DNA of 64,000 bases from Amoebophrya sp. A120 (taxonomy: Eukaryota > Sar > Dinophyceae > Syndiniales > Amoebophryaceae): contig CAJINV010000001.1 of assembly GCA_905178155.1 (NCBI GenBank), forward strand, positions 8,569,642 to 8,633,641, read 5' to 3'. The translations under genes were made by a program, and so were the position numbers. Positions 56,501-64,000 of the stretch are shown here, one piece after another. Each line of letters starts with the position of its first letter. The first letter of the stretch is position 1. A model generated the notes under the pieces. That model did not search any database. It was not told the DNA's origin and saw only the letters and a program-made list of their open reading frames with translations.

Positions 56501-57355
56501 AGACAGCATTACAAGTTCTTTCTTCCAGACCCAGACATTTTTGCATTTGATAGTATCCGACCGCGCGTTCACGTACGCGTACATTGGGTACGTGCCCAAG
56601 ACGGAGGTGTGCCAGATCTTCTTTTCCTACGACAACGCCGGGCCGCAGTTCATGGCGATCTCCAGTGCGGCGCGGAAAATCACACAGCAGCTGCGGGACA
56701 CCAAGGTGCTGGAGGCCATTGAGGAGGCCATGGCCGGGTGCCCGATCCTCATCTCCAGCAGCTTCCGCCACATGCACCTCGCCCCCTCCTACTTGTCGCA
56801 CTCCTTCCAGGGGCAGCTGGCCTGGCTGCTCGACAACGTCATCCACGGCTGCTACTTCCTCGAGGTACGAATATTATATCAAACCGGATTTGTTAATTGA
56901 TGCTTTTCATTTGTGTATTTGTTCTGTCTTCAGGTGGCAATGTGAAGGTTAAGTGGCTGTGTTTTTCTCGTAGAGCAGTGCTTGAAGCACTGCGCGTGCT
57001 GTTGGCTCTACCACTACTTATGGAAATGTTAAGTATCTCCTTACACCGTCTTGTGAAACTACATACCTTTCAGGCCTCGCAGCAGTATTTCACGAGTGCA
57101 GTCCGGGAGCCCTACGACCCCAAGTACATTTTTCGCAACTACTCCAAGTGTTCGGAACTGATGCTGCACTGCGCACGACCCAGCCAGATCTGCGTGGCCA
57201 CTGACAGCGAGTGTTTCTATGTGTGGCTGCAGCAAGATTTCCGGATGTTCCTGACCGTTCCCCGCGGGATCAGCACTTCGGTGATCGGGCAGTTTTACCA
57301 GTGGGTTCAGACGCAGGAACTTTTCATCTTTCTCGGCAACACCCCAACTTGGTAG
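53551..57355 (+). CDS. MON1: Vacuolar fusion protein MON1
   Basis: Four exons: 53551-55762, 56026-56293, 56558-56864, 57074-57355; 1022 aa, in frame. One intron (56294-56552) is an introner, two are GT-AG. MON1 with CCZ1 is the exchange factor that activates Rab7 on late endosomes. The first 570 residues are disordered and charged, far longer than in yeast or animals (Ser/Glu/Pro-rich, with a KKKNKNKKSKES block). The conserved part begins at about 575: WWKHRNHVFVFTFSGKPVYT, VLQVIAAKMAAFF, RRFVFLEKGPLIMVCITG, LDIRNLLSGTQHVIGNLV, then RKIPNLLLACVIAGHRVVSL, SWTPICLP, and a third longin-like domain ending FYQWVQTQELFIFLGNTP. This is the order of the three longin-like domains. Confidence 0.9.
56294..56552 (+). 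mobile_element. Introner element, family 1, subtype shared with RAP74 (259 bp)
   Basis: Ends TATCAAATGCAAAAATGTCT / AGACATTTTTGCATTTGATA. Target duplication GTATC at 56289-56293 and 56553-56557. Excision plus one GTATC gives CCC TCC GTA TCC GAC, in frame within the SWTPICLP region of MON1. The interior closely matches the copy at 43516. Confidence 0.92.
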
Positions 57356-58257
57356 CACGGAGGGACGAGTTACAGCTACAGGCAGGTTTCGGAAAAGCCG
57401 CGCCGGTGAGTTGTAATACATAGTACCTCCCCAGGACGACACCTTGGCGACTCCTACCTAGCATTTTTTCTCCACCTGAAAGAATGACGTGTGTCATTTC
57501 TTGCATGAGATTATTTCCTTCTATTCGCGACATTACATGCCTCCATATTAGCATAGGACTCACCTTTCAACAGCGACCGCTTATGAATGAGAAAAGAATG
57601 GAATCAATAAAAAGAAACGCCTTCAAGCTATGTTTCTGTGAATGTGGTATGAGAATGCCCAGGTGTTCATCTCGGAACTTGTATTTGCATTTCGCGTTCA
57701 AGAATATGAATAGCGAAGTCACGAAGAACAAAATAGAAGAATGAGAATTTTAGTCGATGCTCGGTCGTGTACAACACCATAATAAAACCTTATGCCAGGA
57801 TCAAGCTTTCAGAAAAGGAAAGACACTGTCGGTCTCAGTCTCTCTTTAGCTGCCCTAGCCACGCAGTCGCACTACCACTTTGCAGAAAGAGGAAGGTGCC
57901 AGGGAGTTGTAAAAGTGCCACAAATCTTGATCTGCTTTACCCATTTCGGAATAGTGCTGAAGACATGATAATGATGATGAATACTGGAACAGGATCCCCA
58001 GGCGATGTGGATACTTCGATGCCACCACGCCCACCTCTAAAATTACTACCACTGGAAATTCCTGAGGTGGATGAATCTACAACTACATCTAATTCTATGC
58101 AAGAGTCAGAGCCGGTGCGTGGTACGCTATGATGTGCATGTGTAGAGTCGTTAATCTCAATGAAACGTCTATGCGCAGAGCCACGTCGTCTGGTCTTTGT
58201 GTGCGCCGCACCTCTCTGTCTAGTTCTTTAGATAGCTCGCGCGTTGACTAAGCAAGA
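57356..58257. other. Intergenic spacer with a weak ORF
   Basis: About 0.9 kb. An ATG frame at 57767-58132 (121 codons, ending MPPRPPLKLLPLEIPEVDE ...) is low-complexity and has no supporting signals; I do not call it a gene. Confidence 0.4.
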
Positions 58258-60051
58258 ATGAGTCGAAACTCCGCCAGTTCGCATGCAAATGGTAGCGCCG
58301 CCGCTGGAGGTGGCAGCACGGATGTTGCGAACTCGTCCGATACGACAATCCGACAGACCTTGCAGGAGCGCATGGTGAGGCAGAAAGAAAAGGAGTCTCT
58401 GTTGCAGCAGCAGCCGTCTATTGCCGAGAAGATCATGACCAAAAGCAAAAACGAAATTTTGGAGGAGTCGTATGGCGTCGCGATTCCGCGCCGGAGGTCG
58501 TCGGCTGCTGGCAACAGTGCAAGTAGAAGTGCGGGCTCCATAGTAGAAATGCAGGAGTGGCCGACAGAGCTCGCGCGACTCGATAAGCTGGAAGTAGATC
58601 CAGATGAAGCTGCGCAGGAGATTATAACAAGTAAAAATTACGGAAGCAGTTCTCCCTCTCTGATTCATAGTGTTCCTGGTAGCACGAGACTAACGACGGG
58701 CAGCGCCTTGCGAACGTCCACTGGCCGGCTGAAGACGCGTATCAGCTATGCGCCCTACGGCAACTGGGTTTGTCCCAATAGGTTACGAAAGCCACCGGAC
58801 TGGGATCCGGACTCAACCGATATCTACGTACCGAGAAACCAATATGAGTATGACGTGTGGAACCTGGCACTGCGAGCCGATCCGTGGATATTCCTGTTCT
58901 TTTCAGTCGCCTACTTCGCGCTGCCTTACATGATGTACGAGAAACTGTGGTTGGGAATATTAAGGAAAGACTTTACAACGAGAACAAGCTACTTGGCGTG
59001 GTTTTTTTCAAACGATGGGGCGGCATCAAATAGCGATTACGCCGCGCAAGCGCTGCGCTCGCAATACGATTTCGACGGTGAGTATTTCACGGGGGAGAAG
59101 CGTGCGATACTGGCTGAAATCTCCGAGTTCGTGACACCCCAGCGATGCTGTCTCGCGGCGTTCTGTTTCTACCTGCTCCTGTGGGGGTTTGCCAAGATGG
59201 TGGCGATTCCCTTTCCGCACATGGGCAGCAGTAACCTCGCCGCGTGGGGGAAGGGTGGCAGGATAATCTTCTTTACGAAGCACGGGCAACTTTTCCAGCT
59301 GGTGCACTACGGAGTGATGGTGCTTGCGTTCACGGCATTGAAATTTCGTTTTGCCGAAAGCTGGACGTCGGACACTCTGCGCTGGGGCATCTCTAGCACT
59401 TCGCAGACACGACCGTGGGCACAGGCGGGGTTCTTCGCAGACGCGTTTGACACCACGCTCCTTTTTGTGCTTCGGACCAGTGCGCAAATGTCGTTTTTCA
59501 CCGCCACGATGGGGTCCGCCGTGACCATTCTGTATGCGCTGCTGGTGGTGCCCGACGCCGGCTTCCAATTTGATTGCAAGCGGTACGACGAAGACTTCGG
59601 ATTTCCGCTGCGCAGGCTGCAAGACCAGAGTCACAACGTGCTGCTCGTCCTGGGCCTAATTGAAGTCACGGTGTTGCAACCTGGGACCAATTGGCTGCAG
59701 GTGTCGGGGGACGCGTCGTCAGCCGCGTGGTACGAGCCGACGCCGATGAAAAAACTCGCGAAGATGGGTGACGGCGTCCCGAAGTTCTACTTTCTGGTGC
59801 TGTGTGTTTTCTACCAGTGCTTCTACTTTGTGGGCATTGTGGCGCCGAATTACTGGGACACAGGCAACTGGCCATACGGCATTCTACGAAAAGTTGCCGG
59901 CCTCGGAATCGTCAAGGGCTGGGTTCCCTTTTTGCTCGGCGTTGGGATGTTTTGCTACACCTTGTTTCTCATTTTGGTCTTCGTTTTCCACGAGAGCGTT
60001 TTGCCGCACGTGATCACCCTCTGGCGGTCCTGGGCTGGAGCTTTGGTATAG
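58258..60051 (+). CDS. Multipass membrane protein, family not recognised
   Basis: Single exon, 597 aa, ATG start. The first 190 residues are hydrophilic and Ser-rich, with a short charged helix (QERMVRQKEKESLLQQQ). The rest has about seven to eight hydrophobic spans: WIFLFFSVAYFALPYMMY, CCLAAFCFYLLLWGFAKMVA, LVHYGVMVLAFTALKF, TLLFVLRTSAQMSFFTATMG followed by AVTILYALLVV, VLLVLGLIEVTVL, FYFLVLCVFYQCFYFVGIVA and WVPFLLGVGMFCYTLFLILV. Several Trp/Pro-rich loops separate them. I see no transporter signature or catalytic motif. The N-terminal tail is probably cytoplasmic. Confidence 0.75.
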   Translation: MSRNSASSHANGSAAAGGGSTDVANSSDTTIRQTLQERMVRQKEKESLLQQQPSIAEKIMTKSKNEILEESYGVAIPRRRSSAAGNSASRSAGSIVEMQEWPTELARLDKLEVDPDEAAQEIITSKNYGSSSPSLIHSVPGSTRLTTGSALRTSTGRLKTRISYAPYGNWVCPNRLRKPPDWDPDSTDIYVPRNQYEYDVWNLALRADPWIFLFFSVAYFALPYMMYEKLWLGILRKDFTTRTSYLAWFFSNDGAASNSDYAAQALRSQYDFDGEYFTGEKRAILAEISEFVTPQRCCLAAFCFYLLLWGFAKMVAIPFPHMGSSNLAAWGKGGRIIFFTKHGQLFQLVHYGVMVLAFTALKFRFAESWTSDTLRWGISSTSQTRPWAQAGFFADAFDTTLLFVLRTSAQMSFFTATMGSAVTILYALLVVPDAGFQFDCKRYDEDFGFPLRRLQDQSHNVLLVLGLIEVTVLQPGTNWLQVSGDASSAAWYEPTPMKKLAKMGDGVPKFYFLVLCVFYQCFYFVGIVAPNYWDTGNWPYGILRKVAGLGIVKGWVPFLLGVGMFCYTLFLILVFVFHESVLPHVITLWRSWAGALV

Positions 60052-61039
60052 CGCAGCTCGAACCGTCACCTACTTTGATGTCGACGTGATGAAAGAACAA
60101 GTAGTGTATGTTGTCAGAAAAATTGGTATATGTATACATGAAATCTCTCGCTATCGCTTACCCTATTCCCGTACTTGAATTGTAAAACATGAGCATGTAT
60201 GAACATCAATTTATTACCCGGATATCATTAATTTGAAACTAAGGAAAAGGATACGGAAAAAATACAAGCCGGACGACGCCCAATTGCTTTTGCCGGACTC
60301 CGGCGCGCGCCGCCGCGTTTGGTATCTCACAAGCGTTTTGGTTTTCCTTCCCCTACGCCTATTGAATGAAGAAATGACTATAGAGATTTCAGGTGTTGCA
60401 TTTTGTAATCGGGCAGCTGACTCTCCGAATATGCAATCCTGACTGGAGGTGAAAAATCACGGTTTCTTCATAATCGCAAGCGAGTTTCGGATTTGATGTC
60501 ATTGTGTATCAAAGCATTGAAATTGTTTCTGACCCGCACGCTTTTGAACCTGTTTCTGTATGATTTCCATTTGCCAGACAAATTTTCATATCGAACTGCA
60601 TTTCCAGCAGCGATCAATCGATTTCGAAAGGAAGCGTTAGTGGGGGTTCCGCTTCCGTTTCCCTTTCCTGAGTGCCCATGCCTACCGATCGTCGTGTGGA
60701 GATCGAAGCTGTCCTGATTTCCAATGACGGTGTTGTGTCCTTCATGATTTTCGGTATGTGAAGCAGAATGCACAAGTGTGATCCGATCGTGTGATGTGAT
60801 TCGTGTTATGTTTAGATCCACAATCTCTCGTTTTCTTTTGTTGTTTGCTCATTTATTTCTTTGCCCCGCACAAATCGTCGGTCAAGAAAAGTTTGTTTGA
60901 GTTTTCGTGAAGATGTGTGTTTCATCAGTTGAATTCGATTCCGTTTGCTCTTTGGTTTCCACCATATTTTCTGTCGTATGTATGTCTTAGCAGGATTACG
61001 GGTTTGCGTGCACTTGATTTCTGGAGCGCATTGCAAAAA
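60052..61039. other. Intergenic spacer
   Basis: About 1 kb, AT-rich. The frame of the next gene is open from about 60917 but has no ATG before 61040; an upstream exon joined at tgtcttagcag (about 60992) is possible. Confidence 0.4.
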
Positions 61040-64000
61040 ATGGCGGCAGAAATGAAGTATTTGGAAATCGGTGGTGGCCGAACCGCCATCACTGCGTCGT
61101 CAAGCAGTTATGAGCCACAAGCGAGAACGAGCAGCACGGCATGCTCGACGCAGCCACACCGTAAGGATAAAAGTGAAGATTCAAACAGCGCAATGATTGG
61201 CAATCACAATGGCTGTTCCAGAACCTCTTCGAGCGCAGAGTTCGAACTGTCGACCCTCGGCACTGAGCGAGCTTCTCGATCGTTTTCTGACGCTCATCGC
61301 CGCGGCAGGATAAAAAGGAGGCAAAAAAGTTGTGCCGCATCACGAAAAGCGCGGCGGCGCAGGCCAAGGCGGAGACCGGGGATAGAAATTTCAGATGGAA
61401 ACAACCACTACATCCGTGTGACTTCCTCCTCCTCGCCCCCACCTACCGCGACGACCAGAAACAAGACGCTGTGGCAGCGGACCTTCGCACTGTGTGCCTT
61501 GCTGCACCAGGTGAGCAACGCGCCAGGAGGTACTATTTCGTTGGTGAACGCGCAGGGCCTGCTGCAGCACGCTATGTGCCTGGACGAGCCCTTCGAGCCG
61601 CGGGCGGGGAATGCGACGCCTCGGCAGGTGGTGGAGCGGTGCGCCAAGTTGCTGGTAATGGACAATGAGTATAACTACGAAGACCCCGAGGTGCAGTACT
61701 GCAGCGGCGTCGTGCAGCTGTGGGCCGACCACGGCATGGCCCGGCGCGACCAGTGCTTCGTCGACTTCTGCTACCACCAGGTTTGCCTCATGTCGCTCAT
61801 CTTCTACGCCCTGTACTTCTTCCGCGTGGACGAGATCAACGAGGACATGTCGCTGTGCAGCCAGTCGTTCCTGCCCTTCGTCGCCGCGGTGGCGCTGATC
61901 CACGACATGGGCGCGCACATCAAGACCCGGAAGGTCGCGCGGGAGCAAAACCTGCCGGAGGACCAAGTGCCCAAGATCTCGGGGCAGGAAATCACGGGCG
62001 AGGAGAGTCGCGAGCTGCTGCAGGAGTTCTACCTACCCGAGGAGGAGTGGTCGGTCACGCACGTGGACATTCGCGATATGCTCGACAGCCGCAAGGCCAC
62101 CTGTCAGCGCCTGCGCCAGCGCCAAATGCGCGCGCAGCAACTCGTGTACGCAGAGAAGTTCGCGCTCAGTGCCGTCGGGAGCAGGAGGTCTAGTAGTCCC
62201 GCGGCGGGGGGGAAGATAGTTGGAGGTAAAGCAGAAGATAAGCTGCAACATCAGCTGAGCCTCGCCGGGACCACCGGCCCGAATCAGTCGCCATTGCAGG
62301 CGATCATGTCGGCGCAACATCCGCTAAAGATACCGGAACACGATGCCGCGCAGCGCGTGGCGCACTACGAGTGGATGCAGTGGGATGGCACCAACGCCAA
62401 TCCGGACGTCACGCTAAAGTACCGACGGCCGCGCAGCGATACGCCACCACCTTTGAAGGTCGGAATCTTACTCGGGGTGTCGAATGCCGAGGAGGTGCTG
62501 AAGCGGTATCAGCCGATCATCAATCTGTGGCGCTGCTACGCGAACTACCACCAAATCGAGTTTGTCACGCCAACAGACGACTACAACTTGAAGGCACATT
62601 TTCGCGCCGCAAACTGGTTTCGGTGGTATTCTTGATCCGAGGATCTTGTTTCGTACAAAAGGTCTCGTCGCGGAGTTGTCGTTTTCCTTGGATGCGTTGT
62701 ACTAGGGCCGAAAAATATAGTGGCAAACTGTGAGTGTGTGGACTTGGAGCGCTGTTCTTTCGGTAAACTTTTGAAAAAAAGTTTAAATAAAGTTCTGGCT
62801 GTACAAATTGTGTCAAGAAGCAGTTTCTCCATTAAATTTCAGGTACATGGCCGATCAGTTTCTGGAGCAGTATGATTGGCTGATTCTGGTCGACCCTGAC
62901 CAGTACATTGTCCCGGAGTGCTGGGGTCCGGACCGGTTTTCTTTTCTCTTCGACATTCTGCTAAAAACCGACAAGCACATTGTGATGCGGGACATTTTCC
63001 CGCCCCAGACGCTGAACAACGGCGTCACCATGCTGCGCAACAGCCCGCAGGGCCGGGCGTTCCTGAATTTGCTGCTCGAAAAGATCAGCTGGATCCAAAC
63101 CTTCCAGCACGACCAGGGCGCGTTCGATGAAACCGTGCTGGAAGTTGTCGGTGTGGTCGAACGAGCGCTGGCCCGAGCTGCGGCAGAAATCGACGCCGCT
63201 GCAGCGACGATTTCTCCAGCAGACGGTGACAGCAGTATGAAAAACGGTGGAGACGTCGAAACAAACAGCACGGAAGATGATAGCAACTCATCAGAGTTTG
63301 TCCCCTTCGCAAAACTGCCTGACGTCGACCCCTGGTTTCGCGGGAACGATTTGCGTAGCTTCGACCCCAACTTTTACGACAGCATCTGCATGCCCTGGCT
63401 GTTCCCGGACTCCAACGGCGCCCACCAGATCGCGGCCTACTCCATGTGCTGGTGGCAAAACCTCAAAGAATTCGCGGGTAAGTACTTACTAGCAAAATGT
63501 TGACTTTGCTTTTTCTGCTGTTGTGGTTGGGCATGCAGATTGATACATCTGCTTCTCGCTGCAGGCAATGCATGAACGCTGAACTCCTGAGCAGGAGAAT
63601 ATTGTAAACGGAAAATAAGAGGAAGATGATTATCATCATATATTTTAAGAACGAACGAATGAATCGACACGGGGACAGAGAACGTTCAACAACAATCCAG
63701 GGCCGTCTGGCAACCGAAGTAGCAAAATTGTGGAATTCATCGATCCCCGGTACGTTGATATGAATCACGTGGTCGGGTGGCGACGTCTCGAGGAGCCGGC
63801 GCTCCTGTACCACTTTGCGGGGCCGGGGAAGAACTTCGATGACATTCTGGAGAACTTTGGCCTGGAGCGCCACGTGACGGCGGACTGTCGCCGCGTCCAC
63901 GATTTTGTCGAGACGAAAATGGCGGAAAAAACCTGCGTCGCCGGCAATCAGGCGGTGAACGATATCCACCGGTTCTGTCCACCGCCTCTAGTGGTCTGCT
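61040..64000 (+). CDS. Nucleotide-sugar glycosyltransferase, 3' end beyond window
   Basis: Exons 61040-62625, 62843-63477 and 63701 to the window end; GT-AG introns, phases 2 and 1. The third exon starts after aacaatccag. The N-terminus is Ser-rich, then strongly basic (RKARRRRPRRRPG), then a weakly hydrophobic stretch (TLWQRTFALCALLHQV) that may be a signal anchor. A Cys-containing helical segment (CFVDFCYHQVCLMSLIFYAL) follows. The catalytic region begins PLKVGILLGVSNAEEVL and contains NLWRCYANYHQIEFVTP, ADQFLEQYDWLILVDPDQYI (a DxD-type metal/sugar site), NNGVTMLRNSPQGRAFL and FQHDQGAFDETVLE. This is the layout of the DUF273/GT34-like nucleotide-diphospho-sugar transferases. It probably acts in the Golgi lumen; donor and acceptor are unknown. 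Confidence 0.78.

Noticed and set aside
57767-58132. 121-codon ORF between MON1 and the multipass membrane protein
   Set aside because: Low-complexity, no conserved segment and AT-rich spacer composition.
61391-61966. Long minus-strand open frame opposite the glycosyltransferase
   Set aside because: It mirrors a GC-rich coding exon, is rich in His/Val/Leu typical of antisense frames, and has no domain.

Overview
The window looks like nuclear DNA of a protist, most likely a dinoflagellate-type alveolate. The best fit I know of is a syndinian parasite such as Amoebophrya, but this is an inference. The reasons are: every gene I can support lies on the + strand; ordinary GT-AG introns sit beside a second intron class made of short transposon-like elements; and introner elements with inverted repeats and odd splice ends have been described from Amoebophrya. 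No species-level marker is visible, and no RNA genes were recognised.

Layout. 0.3-1 kb: end of a Cys-rich, probably GPI-anchored protein. 1.8-2.8 kb: U-box/MATH-like E3 ligase. 3.4-5.5 kb: protein with a ubiquitin-like N-terminus. 6.9-11.3 kb: tandemly duplicated exons related to the large membrane protein further down, then a 377-423 codon ORF of unknown function. 11.4-14.4 kb: GC-rich, frame-broken retroelement relic. 14.5-16.1 kb: unknown gene. 16.6-25.8 kb: one secreted-protein gene whose third intron is an introner split by a 6.4 kb insertion carrying a complete non-LTR retrotransposon ORF. 28.3-35.7 kb: 11-exon, 1791-aa membrane protein with sushi, kringle and PAN-like modules. 36.8-41.7 kb: coiled-coil protein. 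43.3-45.3 kb: TFIIF alpha (RAP74). 46.3-50.2 kb: glutaminase with ankyrin repeats. 51.3-52.6 kb: YJU2/CWC16 splicing factor. 53.6-57.4 kb: MON1. 58.3-60.1 kb: multipass membrane protein. 61.0-64.0 kb: Golgi-type glycosyltransferase, cut by the window end.

Main discovery. Seven elements of about 250-290 bp interrupt coding exons in five genes, and an eighth decayed copy lies between genes. All begin TATC and end GATA (one ends GATC), carry about 20-33 bp inverted repeats, and are flanked by exact 5-bp target duplications (AAGCA, AGGCG, GTTTG, TTAAC, CACAT, TGCGG, TTTCG, GTATC, AACTA, where the second belongs to the split copy). In all coding cases, removing the element plus one copy of the duplication restores the reading frame exactly, although the element ends do not follow GT-AG. 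Two unrelated families share these termini. They behave as DNA transposons that are removed from the message as introns, or possibly from DNA.

The housekeeping genes (RAP74, YJU2, MON1, glutaminase) and the surface-type proteins do not form a pathway. Their common feature is orientation and the shared load of introner insertions.
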